Assembly: GCF_900098925.1 (NCBI RefSeq) | Contig: NZ_LT622359.1 | Location: forward strand, 659,887-723,886 | Direction: 5' to 3' | Source: Bacillus massiliglaciei | GTDB taxonomy: Bacteria > Bacillota > Bacilli > Bacillales > DSM-1321 | Length of the DNA: 64,000 nucleotides | In this document: in pieces, positions 56,922-64,000 of the stretch | Numbering within the stretch: the stretch's first letter is position 1 | Layout: the number at the start of each line of letters is the position of its first letter | Notes under the pieces: model-generated | Told to the model about the DNA's origin: nothing | Databases searched by the model: none | The model's input: only the letters and a program-made list of their open reading frames with translations | Translations under genes and position numbers: made by a program

Positions 56922-57979
56922 CATGGAAAGGCTTGATCGCTCAATACAGACCATATCTTCCTGTTTCGGAACATACCCCGGGACTTACACTGCTAGAGGG
57001 GAATACGCCTTTAATCCCTTGTAAAAGTCTTTCTGAAAAATGGGGAATCGATCTCCATGTAAAATATGAAGGGGCCAACCCTACAGGTTCATTTAAAGAC
57101 CGGGGAATGGTCATGGCTGTCGCAAAGGCCATTGAAGAAGGCAGTGATACGATTATCTGTGCTTCTACCGGCAACACTTCGGCGGCTGCTGCTGCATATG
57201 CAGCACGTGCCAATTTGCGCTGTATCATTGTTATTCCAGATGGAAAAATTGCAATGGGCAAGCTGGCGCAGGCGGTTATGTACGGTGCAGAAATTATTTC
57301 AATTAAAGGGAATTTCGATAATGCCCTTCAGATTGTACGGAAAATCAGTGAGAGTTCGCCTATTACCCTAGTGAATTCAGTCAATCCATATCGTATTGAA
57401 GGACAAAAGACGGCGGCCTTTGAAATTGTTGATGCCTTAGGATCAGCTCCTGATATTTTGGCTCTTCCAGTCGGTAATGCCGGGAATATTACGGCGTATT
57501 GGAAGGGATTCAAAGAGTACAATGAGCGTAATAAAACAGGCCTACCTGAGATGAGAGGGTTTGAAGCGGAGGGAGCGGCTGCCATTGTCAGAGGCCAAGT
57601 GATTGAAAATCCAGAAACGATCGCCACTGCTATTCGAATCGGTAATCCAGCCAGCTGGAGTTATGCGGAAGAAGCTGCGAATGAATCCAATGGTAAGATT
57701 GATCAGGTGACAGACGAGGAAATCCTTGAAGCCTATCATTTACTTGCCAGAACAGAAGGGGTCTTTGCTGAACCTGCCTCCTGCGCTTCTATTGCGGGAA
57801 TCTATAAGCAGCTGAAGAGCGGTGAGATTAAGAAGGGAAGCAAGATTGTTGCTGTTCTTACCGGGAATGGCCTGAAAGATCCCAATGTTGCGGTCGATAC
57901 AAGTTCAATCAGTCCAGTCTTACTGCCAATGGATGAAAAAGTGATTCTTGACCACTTACAAGGTGTGAATCAGCCATGA
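56918..57979 (+). CDS. thrC: Threonine synthase
   Basis: PLP enzyme converting O-phosphohomoserine to threonine. The 353-aa protein is the short class. PLP lysine is K60 in [11 protein letters not shown]; the phosphate-binding Gly loop is PVGNAGN near 185. Overlaps hom and thrB by 4 bases at each end (ATGA), so the three are translationally coupled. Confidence 0.95.
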   Translation: MTWKGLIAQYRPYLPVSEHTPGLTLLEGNTPLIPCKSLSEKWGIDLHVKYEGANPTGSFKDRGMVMAVAKAIEEGSDTIICASTGNTSAAAAAYAARANLRCIIVIPDGKIAMGKLAQAVMYGAEIISIKGNFDNALQIVRKISESSPITLVNSVNPYRIEGQKTAAFEIVDALGSAPDILALPVGNAGNITAYWKGFKEYNERNKTGLPEMRGFEAEGAAAIVRGQVIENPETIATAIRIGNPASWSYAEEAANESNGKIDQVTDEEILEAYHLLARTEGVFAEPASCASIAGIYKQLKSGEIKKGSKIVAVLTGNGLKDPNVAVDTSSISPVLLPMDEKVILDHLQGVNQP

Positions 57980-58923
57980 TTCAAGAAGCGGGGATGTTTC
58001 GGATCCGGGTGCCGGCTAGCACAGCTAATTTAGGGCCTGGATTTGATTCAATAGGCTTGGCTCTTAACTTATATTTAGAAGTCTATGGATCGCTCTCAGA
58101 TAAATGGGAGATTACTCCATTAACGGAGGATATGAAACAATTTCCTGCTGACGAAACCAATTTTATTGTTCAAATTGCTATGAAAACGGCTGCGTTTTAT
58201 GGAAAAGAACTTCCGCCCTGCCGATTATTCGTTTCAAGCGAAATACCATTAGCCCGCGGCCTTGGAAGCAGTGCATCGGCCATTGTCGCCGGAATAGAAT
58301 TGGCGGATACAGCTTTGGCTCTTCATTTATCTGCAGAAGAAAAAAGCAGACATGCTTCCTCTTTTGAAGGACATCCCGATAACGCGGGAGCTTCGGTATT
58401 TGGCGGACTTGTCGTTGGATATCATGCTGCAGATTATACAAAAGTCATTCACTTTCCAGTTGAGGATCTTGCAGTGATGGCAGTCATCCCTGATTTTGAA
58501 TTGCTGACGGAAGATTCCAGAAATGTCCTTCCTGCACATTTAACCTATCAAGATGCTATTCGCGGGAGCGCTGCATCCAATCTCTTAGTAGCAGCAGCAA
58601 TGACAAATGATTGGAGCATCTTAGGCAAGATGATGCAGAGAGACCCTTATCACCAGCCGTATCGAGCCCGTTTAGTTCCGCATCTTCGGAAGGCTGAAGA
58701 AATTGCCGGCATCTGCGGAGCGTATGGCACTGCATTGAGCGGAGCAGGTCCTACCGTTCTTAGTCTCGTTGAGGAAAACCGGACTGAAACGCTCAAGCAC
58801 TCTTTTGAAAAAGCTTTTCCCAGCTATGATATAAGAAGGCTGGGAGTGGATAATATCGGCAGTCAGGTATCTGTTCTGTCATCGGAAGAATTCTCTGCTT
58901 TGGACTTTTCCATGCTGAGGTAA
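57976..58923 (+). CDS. thrB: Homoserine kinase
   Basis: GHMP-family kinase that phosphorylates homoserine for ThrC. At 315 aa, it shows [16 protein letters not shown] near residue 15, the ATP-binding [16 protein letters not shown] near 91 and a C-terminal [13 protein letters not shown] near 254. The start may be ATG 57976 (overlapping thrC) or ATG 57994 behind GCGGGG. The order hom-thrC-thrB is the Bacillus standard. Confidence 0.95.
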   Translation: MIQEAGMFRIRVPASTANLGPGFDSIGLALNLYLEVYGSLSDKWEITPLTEDMKQFPADETNFIVQIAMKTAAFYGKELPPCRLFVSSEIPLARGLGSSASAIVAGIELADTALALHLSAEEKSRHASSFEGHPDNAGASVFGGLVVGYHAADYTKVIHFPVEDLAVMAVIPDFELLTEDSRNVLPAHLTYQDAIRGSAASNLLVAAAMTNDWSILGKMMQRDPYHQPYRARLVPHLRKAEEIAGICGAYGTALSGAGPTVLSLVEENRTETLKHSFEKAFPSYDIRRLGVDNIGSQVSVLSSEEFSALDFSMLR

Positions 58924-58933
58924 ACAGCACAAA

Positions 58934-58997
58934 AAAGCTGATTTCCTGTTTAATCGTAGCATGACTAGGATTGAAGCAGAAAATCAGCTTTATTTAT
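58934..58997. terminator. Bidirectional terminator between thrB and yutI
   Basis: AAAGCTGATTTCCTG / CAGAAAATCAGCTTT, long loop, T-rich flanks on both sides. Confidence 0.8.
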
Positions 58998-59003
58998 CAC
59001 AAA

Positions 59004-59240
59004 TTAGAAAACTTGTTCCACTTCTACTATTCCAGGGACTTCCTCAAGAAGAGCGCGTTCAATACCGGCTTTCAGTGTAATTGTAGAACTAGGGCAGCTT
59101 CCGCATGCTCCAAGTAAACGTAATTTAACTACGCCGTCTTCAACATCTACAAGTTCACAGTCTCCGCCATCGCGCAATAGAAATGGGCGAAGTTTATCAA
59201 GAACTTCTTGTACTTGGCCTTCCATTGTTTGCTCAGTCAT
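59004..59240 (-). CDS. yutI: NifU-like Fe-S protein YutI
   Basis: A 78-aa NifU C-terminal-domain (Nfu) protein that carries Fe-S clusters to targets. The cluster-binding CxxC is in [10 protein letters not shown] near residues 49-52; [12 protein letters not shown] precedes it. Short single-domain form like B. subtilis YutI. It is single, facing thrB; a divergent yuzD lies upstream. Confidence 0.92.
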   Translation of the reverse strand: MTEQTMEGQVQEVLDKLRPFLLRDGGDCELVDVEDGVVKLRLLGACGSCPSSTITLKAGIERALLEEVPGIVEVEQVF

Positions 59241-59391
59241 TGTTATCGACTCCTTTCCTACTCATATTATAATGCGTAGATTACAAAAAATCCAACCCCA
59301 AACTTTGCAAAAATAATCAGTTTATTTCTGTAATGGGACAGAGAGTGACAGACAGACTATCATCACAGCATTTACTAGTAAGGAGGACATA

Positions 59392-59718
59392 ATGAATAAT
59401 AAAATAGCTGAGATAGAAGTATATGGCGCAGAGGTACTGTGTGCCAGCTGTGTGAATCAGCCATCAGCGAAGGATACCTTCGAATGGCTGCAAGCGGCTT
59501 TATCCAGGAAATATCCAGGCCAGCCATTTAACATGATCTATGTGGATATTTTTCAGCCTCCTGAGACGGAAGTGCTGAAACAAGTAGCCGAAAAAATTAT
59601 TGTAGAAGACTTGTTTTATCCGTTAGTAAGACTGAATGGAGAAATCGTGGCGGAAGGTACAGTTTCTTTAAAAAAGGTAAATGAGAAAATGATTGAACTC
59701 GGTTACCAGCCTGCATGA
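59392..59718 (+). CDS. yuzD: YuzD family disulfide-type protein (DUF1462)
   Basis: A 108-aa protein with a thioredoxin-like motif LCASCVN (Cys17, Cys20) and the PSAKDTFEWLQAALSRKYPGQPF block characteristic of DUF1462/YuzD. Function unknown; thiol redox chemistry is plausible. GTAAGGAGG precedes the ATG. It sits divergent to yutI, as in B. subtilis. Confidence 0.88.
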   Translation: MNNKIAEIEVYGAEVLCASCVNQPSAKDTFEWLQAALSRKYPGQPFNMIYVDIFQPPETEVLKQVAEKIIVEDLFYPLVRLNGEIVAEGTVSLKKVNEKMIELGYQPA

Positions 59719-59861
59719 AAAAGGAGGAACAAAGAACTGTTTCATAGTACTTTTCCATTTCGCAGAGAAAACCAAAAGAAAGAACCGATAAGCTGAATCC
59801 GGCCGCTGCCTTTACGCCGGATTCACTTAATTTTCCTGATCCTGACTCATAAAGTGAATGA

Positions 59862-60356
59862 TCAAAAACGGAGCTGAGAGGAAATAAAATTTTGAAGAAA
59901 AAATAGTTCGCTTTTTAAAGAATCGGTAACGGATTGGAGAGAGTTCATATGTTTATGGAGTGAGGCGACTTCCCTTTCCAAATCTCTTATTCTTTTATTT
60001 TGCTCTCTGGATTCTTTCTTTGCTTGTTTTTCCAGCAAGGCAGTCTGTTCACTCTCAAGGACCATTCCGTGTATGGAAATCAAGTCACCGATTGTGATTA
60101 GGCTTGCTCCCAGTAAAGCCAGGATGAAACCTATATTCGACTCGTTATCGGTTTCTTGTGAATTCGATCCAGTTTCTGCTGTTCCGATCTCTCCCTCTTC
60201 CACCTCTTCAATTTCTTCCACTTCCAATGCCTCTGTTGCAATTCCGATGACAGTGAAGACATTGCCGAGGGAAACAAGCATTTGGCCGAATACATCAATT
60301 CTTATTCCTAATTCATCAGGCAGGAAATCTAGAAAATGTTCATCGAATTTACGCAT
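59862..60356 (-). CDS. Unrecognised membrane/coiled-coil protein
   Basis: A 164-aa protein I do not recognise. Visible parts: a first hydrophobic helix (about residues 24-42), a very acidic linker (VEEIEEVEEGEIGTAETG, about 46-63), a second hydrophobic helix (about 74-96) and a charged coiled coil (about 103-150, KQAKKESREQNKRIRDLEREVASL). The layout suggests an integral membrane hairpin with a soluble coil. The start at ATG 60356 has only a weak AGG upstream. It is not in the B. subtilis yut order and lies beside the IS, so it may be accessory. Confidence 0.6.
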   Translation of the reverse strand: MRKFDEHFLDFLPDELGIRIDVFGQMLVSLGNVFTVIGIATEALEVEEIEEVEEGEIGTAETGSNSQETDNESNIGFILALLGASLITIGDLISIHGMVLESEQTALLEKQAKKESREQNKRIRDLEREVASLHKHMNSLQSVTDSLKSELFFLQNFISSQLRF

Positions 60357-60532
60357 GTTTAAACCTACTAACCTTTTATATAGAGGGAATTTTCGTCCCC
60401 TGGGAATATTGGACAGCGGGAAGTGCTATCGTATGAGTGTATAGGTCTTTTGCTTACTTACTATATGCAGCCAAGAAAGAATGGTTAACGGTTCTTACTG
60501 CAGGCAGGGGCGGTCTATTGATCGAAAAAAAT

Positions 60533-61907
60533 GGTTCTCCGTCAAATGTTGGGGTGGCGACTGATCGCCATCCCTAACCAATATGTATCCCAATTCCTTT
60601 AAACTGATGGGTTAATAATATTTTTGCTCGAAAACGGCTGAAATTCCTGAATCCATATGCATTTCGCTTAAGAACCTTCGTTGAATTGTTGATCCCTTCT
60701 AAAAAACCATTCGAATAGCCATAAACAAAGCTGTTTAAGATTTCTGTCTGCCAATTTTGGAGCGTGGTAATGGCTTTCTCCATTTCAGGAATGCCAGAAT
60801 CCTGGACCCGCCGATAAAAGTCTTTCAGCCCCTGTTTGACCTTCCCTACATCTTCCGATCCAGATTCCTTCGCCTGAACAAACCAGCCACGATAGGTTTC
60901 CTTTAATTCGTATGCTTTTTTAAGCTCTTCCGACATATCCAAATACCGATTCAAATGCCATCTGTCTTCTTCTGTCAGGCGGTCGGAGGCCTTGTGAAAG
61001 ACATGCTTCATACGTTTGCACTTCTTGCGGTCATACGGGTGAAACTCTTTCTGTACCCTTCTCCGGACACCGTCCAGCGCCCAATAGACATACCGGCAGA
61101 AATGAAAGCGATCGGCCACAATCACAGGGCGTCCTAAGGCACTTTGAACCGCCGATTTAAAAGAATGGCTCATGTCCATGATCACCACCTGAACCTGGTC
61201 CCCATACTTTTGAAGATAGTGTTTAATCGTATTCTTATAGCGATTAGGCAGGATATCTAAGGGCTTTTTGGTGATTCCATCGGCAATGATGAGCTGGTAT
61301 TTTCCTTCTCGTGTATCTCCTTTATACTCATCAATGGCAATCACAGAAGGCAGCTTTTCCACAGAACGTATTTCACTCCGGGCCAAACGGTCAAACCGGC
61401 GGACAATAGTAGAAGACGAAGAACCGTAGGTTTCCCCCGTTTCTTTAAAGGTCTTTCCTTTAATCGCCCGTATGCCCACGGCCTGATTCCATTCAATAGA
61501 TGTACGCTGGTAACGCTGTACGAACGGGTTTTGTTCCGAAAAACGCTTCCCGCATGCACAGACATACCTTCTGCGTTTGTAGAATAAATCCGTCTTCCTC
61601 TCAAACCACTTTAATTGCTTAACCTTTTGGATCCGGTAGTCGTGAACACGGGAGGTGGGAGCTCCGCAGTCAGGGCACTGCTGGAGGCTGCGTTCCATCT
61701 CCACATATACCCTCATCGTTTCCTCCACCTGCTCTACTTTTAAAATGGTAACCCCTTTTAAACCGGGAATATTCATGGTAAAATTCATATGCACGCAACT
61801 CCATTCTCTACTTGTTTCTAGTCAACTCAAGTATAAAAGAATTGGATGTTTGCGTGTATTTTTTATGCGAACAATTGTATGGATACCCCAACAAATAGTA
61901 TAGAGCC
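60533..61907 (-). mobile_element. ISL3-family insertion sequence
   Basis: A complete 1375-bp element. The terminal inverted repeats are imperfect, GGTTCT...TGTTGGGGT at 60533-60555 and its partner at 61885-61907 (GGCTCT...TGTTGGGGT when read inward). It carries one transposase. Perfect 8-bp target duplication AAAAAAAT flanks it at 60525-60532 and 61908-61915; ISL3 elements make 8-bp AT-rich duplications. The intact ends and ORF suggest recent arrival. Confidence 0.93.
60574..61788 (-). CDS. ISL3-family transposase
   Basis: A 404-aa DDE transposase. The N-terminal zinc-binding part holds CPDCGAP and CACGKRF (about residues 36-80), then an HTH region, then the DDE core: VIAIDEYKGD near 150 (first D), VIMDMSHSFKSAV near 203 (second D) and NGFLEGINNSTKVLKRNAYG near 365 (Glu). 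ATG 61788 is used; an in-frame GTG at 61794 is also possible. The frame is uninterrupted, so the element is probably active. Confidence 0.93.
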   Translation of the reverse strand: MNFTMNIPGLKGVTILKVEQVEETMRVYVEMERSLQQCPDCGAPTSRVHDYRIQKVKQLKWFERKTDLFYKRRRYVCACGKRFSEQNPFVQRYQRTSIEWNQAVGIRAIKGKTFKETGETYGSSSSTIVRRFDRLARSEIRSVEKLPSVIAIDEYKGDTREGKYQLIIADGITKKPLDILPNRYKNTIKHYLQKYGDQVQVVIMDMSHSFKSAVQSALGRPVIVADRFHFCRYVYWALDGVRRRVQKEFHPYDRKKCKRMKHVFHKASDRLTEEDRWHLNRYLDMSEELKKAYELKETYRGWFVQAKESGSEDVGKVKQGLKDFYRRVQDSGIPEMEKAITTLQNWQTEILNSFVYGYSNGFLEGINNSTKVLKRNAYGFRNFSRFRAKILLTHQFKGIGIHIG

Positions 61908-61945
61908 AAAAAAATGGCTGCATACAACCTAGGATGTATGCAGCC
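61908..61945 (-). terminator. yutJ terminator, T-tract duplicated by the IS
   Basis: On the minus strand, GGCTGCATACA / TGTATGCAGCC with an 8-base loop is followed by ATTTTTTT. That T tract is exactly the copied target site of the IS, so termination of yutJ should be kept. Confidence 0.88.
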
Positions 61946-62013
61946 AAAGACCTGTTTATTTAACTATATTTAGATCGGATGAATCTATTTTTTATAATCT
62001 ATTAAATAATCGA

Positions 62014-63081
62014 TCAGCCGTTATGATACTTGTACATCCAAAGGATACCGGACTTTAAAAGACGGGCGACCCTTCCGGTGATTGGGCGGTTGGCAACAAG
62101 TCCAAATCCTTGTTTTTTTCCTAATGAACCAAGCGTTCCCTTTAATTTCATTGGAGGGAAACTTTCAGGAATCGGCTCATTTGCCCATCTCTTGACGAGA
62201 ACTTGGACGATTTGTTCCGCCTGTGCTTCAGCAAGCTGAGCGCTAGGTGCATGCGGAAGGCTCGCACAGTCTCCGACTACAAATACACTGTCATCGGATG
62301 GAAGGAAATGCTGAGGAGTCAATACAGCCCGTCCTTGACGATCTTTTTCTATCTCCAAATCCCTGATGATTTTGCTTGGCTGAATGCCTGCAGTCCATAC
62401 AATGACATCACTGTGGACTGGTTCGTCGCCATTGTATAATATATTCGGTTCAACTTTCGTGATATTAGAATGGTGAACCACTTCAATTGTATGTTTATCA
62501 AACCAAGATTCTACAAACATACTTAGCCGTTCTGGGAAAGCAGATAAAATATGAGGGCCGCGGTCAAATAATTTTACTTTTAAATCGGTACGGCTTTCAA
62601 TCAGTTCGCTGGCCAATTCGACGCCGCTCAATCCGCCGCCTACAATGGAAACGGTTGCTCCGGCTCCTAAGTTATTTAAGGCTGAATAGGTCCTGCGGGA
62701 TTTATCAATCGTCTGGATGCTGTATGTGAATTGATCAGCACCAGGAATATTGTGATATTTGTCTTCGCAGCCGAGACCGATTACCAGGTCATCGTATTGT
62801 ACGGGTTCCTGGTCTTCAATGATCACTTGTTTATTTTTCAAATCAATGGAAGCAACCTCTCCATAGACATTTTTTACTCGAGGATGTTCTGGAAAAGCTA
62901 CACGGATTTCGTGGTCAGAAATAGTACCCGCTGCAAGAGCGTAATATTCTGTTTTTAAACAGTGGTATGGATTGCGGTCGACAAGTGTAATGGATACATT
63001 CTCGGGAAGCTGATGAGGAAGCAGTCTTTGAAGGATACGCATCCCACCGTACCCGCCTCCGAGTATGACTAAATTTTTCAT
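62014..63081 (-). CDS. yutJ: NADH dehydrogenase-like flavoprotein YutJ
   Basis: A 355-aa pyridine-nucleotide:disulfide oxidoreductase-type flavoprotein similar to type II NADH dehydrogenases (Ndh/YumB/YutJ). FAD motif LVILGGGYGGM near residue 3, NAD motif VSIVGGGLSGVELASEL near 158, and VVGDCASLPHAPSAQ near 283. No C-terminal membrane helix is obvious. True start is ATG 63081 behind AAAGGGGAT; the frame runs 74 codons further up without support. Electron acceptor is not known. Confidence 0.9.
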   Translation of the reverse strand: MKNLVILGGGYGGMRILQRLLPHQLPENVSITLVDRNPYHCLKTEYYALAAGTISDHEIRVAFPEHPRVKNVYGEVASIDLKNKQVIIEDQEPVQYDDLVIGLGCEDKYHNIPGADQFTYSIQTIDKSRRTYSALNNLGAGATVSIVGGGLSGVELASELIESRTDLKVKLFDRGPHILSAFPERLSMFVESWFDKHTIEVVHHSNITKVEPNILYNGDEPVHSDVIVWTAGIQPSKIIRDLEIEKDRQGRAVLTPQHFLPSDDSVFVVGDCASLPHAPSAQLAEAQAEQIVQVLVKRWANEPIPESFPPMKLKGTLGSLGKKQGFGLVANRPITGRVARLLKSGILWMYKYHNG

Positions 63082-63104
63082 ATGAAAATCCCCTTTGTTT
63101 GATT

Positions 63105-63355
63105 TCTTGAATTTGTTAAATATTTCACTTTTGATTATAGAGCAGGCCATCGGGAATACCGAAAGGCCTTTCATAAAAAAGTAAAATAATAAATCCACCC
63201 TTAAACCCAATAAACTAAAAAAACTTTTTATCGTTTTAAATACCCCACAAAAGTATAACGAAACTACACCAAAATCACAACTGGATTTAAAAAAATCAGC
63301 CATTTTTTATGCTGTTAGGTTGATTTGTTTAAAGGAAAAAGGTATGATGTAAAGT
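63105..63355. other. Divergent yutJ/yuzB promoter region
   Basis: AT-rich 250-base gap holding the start regions of two divergent genes. No riboswitch or ORF with a ribosome site was seen. Confidence 0.4.
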
Positions 63356-63376
63356 TAATTATTGTGAGGTGATTAG

Positions 63377-63613
63377 ATGAAGCCGCTAATTGAATTTTGT
63401 GTAAGCAATCTTGCAAGCGGGGCATTAGAGGCCATGTTAGCTCTGGAAAAGGATCCGAACCTCGATATTATTGAATACGACTGCCTAAGCTATTGCGGTA
63501 AGTGTGCCAGTCATATGTATGCCTTAGTGAATGGTGATATGGTGACGGCTGACAGTGCAGATGAACTGGTTCAGAATATTTATAAACACCTGGAAGAAAA
63601 TCCAATGTTTTAA
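63377..63613 (+). CDS. yuzB: YuzB family protein (DUF1450)
   Basis: A 78-aa protein with the DUF1450 cysteines, [11 protein letters not shown] near residue 5 and [11 protein letters not shown] near 34, giving four Cys suited to metal or cluster binding. Function unknown. GTGAGGTGATT precedes the ATG. It lies between yutJ and yutM as in B. subtilis (there with yutK and dapF near). Confidence 0.9.
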   Translation: MKPLIEFCVSNLASGALEAMLALEKDPNLDIIEYDCLSYCGKCASHMYALVNGDMVTADSADELVQNIYKHLEENPMF

Positions 63614-63747
63614 TAAGAGGAAAAAGGCCTGCCGGGAGCGGATCCTGACAGACTTTCGAATTTCAAGCCGGAAAATTGAGCAGAATCAATTTGATGGTAT
63701 ATAATATAAGTATGTAATCCCATTTAAATGGAAGGAAGGTTATACTT

Positions 63748-64000
63748 ATGAGTGAATTGGTGAATATTACTGAAGCGGCCGCTTTTCAAATAAAAGAAAT
63801 GATGAAACACAATGGCGAAGAAGGATCTTATTTAAGAGTTGCTATAAAAGGCGGCGGATGCAGCGGACTTTCTTACGGCATGGCATTTGAGCAGGAAGCA
63901 ACTGAAAAAGACGAAAAGCTTGAGCAATTTGGAATTAATATCCTTGTTGATCAAGAAGATGGAAAAATTCTGAATGGGACAACCATCGATTATAAACAAT
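63748..64000 (+). CDS. yutM: HesB/IscA-type Fe-S carrier YutM, partial
   Basis: The first 84 codons of an A-type iron-sulfur carrier (IscA/SufA/HesB). The first cluster-binding Cys is in KGGGCSGLSYGM near residue 38; the C-terminal CxC would lie beyond the window edge. GGAAGG precedes the ATG. A third Fe-S gene in this region, with yutI and the suf operon. Confidence 0.9.
   Translation, partial: MSELVNITEAAAFQIKEMMKHNGEEGSYLRVAIKGGGCSGLSYGMAFEQEATEKDEKLEQFGINILVDQEDGKILNGTTIDYKQ

Noticed and set aside
63082-63303. 74-residue extension of YutJ
   Set aside because: The FAD-binding motif begins right after the ATG at 63081, which has AAAGGGGAT. The extension is AT-rich, Phe-rich non-coding sequence.
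63617-63655. Weak hairpin after yuzB
   Set aside because: The stem needs several mismatches and lacks a T run, so I did not list it as a terminator.

Overview
The window comes from an endospore-forming member of the Bacillaceae that is close to, but not, Bacillus subtilis. The evidence is moderate-to-low GC DNA, strong AAGGAGG-type ribosome sites, and many spore genes: a gerA-type germination operon, CotF-like coat genes, YhcN/YlaJ lipoproteins, lytH and yutH. Long stretches also follow the gene order of two B. subtilis blocks, fadM-yuzL-fadNAE-yusI-gcvH-yusFE-metNPQ-sufCDSUB and yunFEDC-lytH-yutCD-yutEFGH-hom-thrCB-yutI-yuzD-yutJ-yuzB-yutM. There are no rRNA or tRNA genes and no CRISPR array.

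Layout. 1-1883 is a group IIC-like intron whose 3' end touches the stop codon of an RraA-like gene. 2.6-4.6 kb carries a manganese catalase and a DUF948 gene, both with sigma-B-like promoters, and a sporulation lipoprotein. 4.9-8.2 kb is proI-proB-proA (proline synthesis). 8.4-12.1 kb is a three-gene gerA-type germinant receptor operon. 12.2-17.1 kb holds a malL-type alpha-glucosidase, a permease behind a lysine riboswitch, and a LacI regulator with a probable self-operator. 17.4-21.1 kb holds an MscS channel, the isolated C-terminal end of a metal ABC permease, rodA and two coat genes.

21.3-30 kb carries proline dehydrogenase, yuzL, the fadNAE beta-oxidation operon under a perfect FadR box, yusI, gcvH and yusFE. 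30.2-33 kb is an SAM (S-box) riboswitch followed by the methionine importer metNPQ. 33.7-38.9 kb is the sufCDSUB iron-sulfur cluster assembly operon. 39.1-41.7 kb is a decaying patch: a frameshifted and internally deleted MocR-type regulator, then an MFS transporter with two opposite frameshifts. 41.8-46.7 kb holds an acetamidase/formamidase and yunFEDC.

46.9-55.4 kb alternates conserved yut genes with two cyclic-di-GMP hydrolase-type genes (HD-GYP and EAL). 55.6-58.9 kb is hom-thrC-thrB (threonine synthesis). The right end carries Fe-S and redox genes (yutI, yuzD, yutJ, yuzB, yutM). It is interrupted by an ISL3-family insertion sequence that landed in the T-tract of the yutJ terminator, leaving a perfect 8-bp duplication.

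The genes are mostly household metabolism: amino-acid supply (proline, threonine, methionine, lysine uptake), fatty-acid oxidation, Fe-S assembly, and sporulation/germination. I found no clear undescribed defence or biosynthetic system. The most interesting observations are junction-scale: the intron/stop-codon contact, the IS within a terminator, a small ORF that may start at ATT, the twin frameshifts, and the orphan ABC permease domain.
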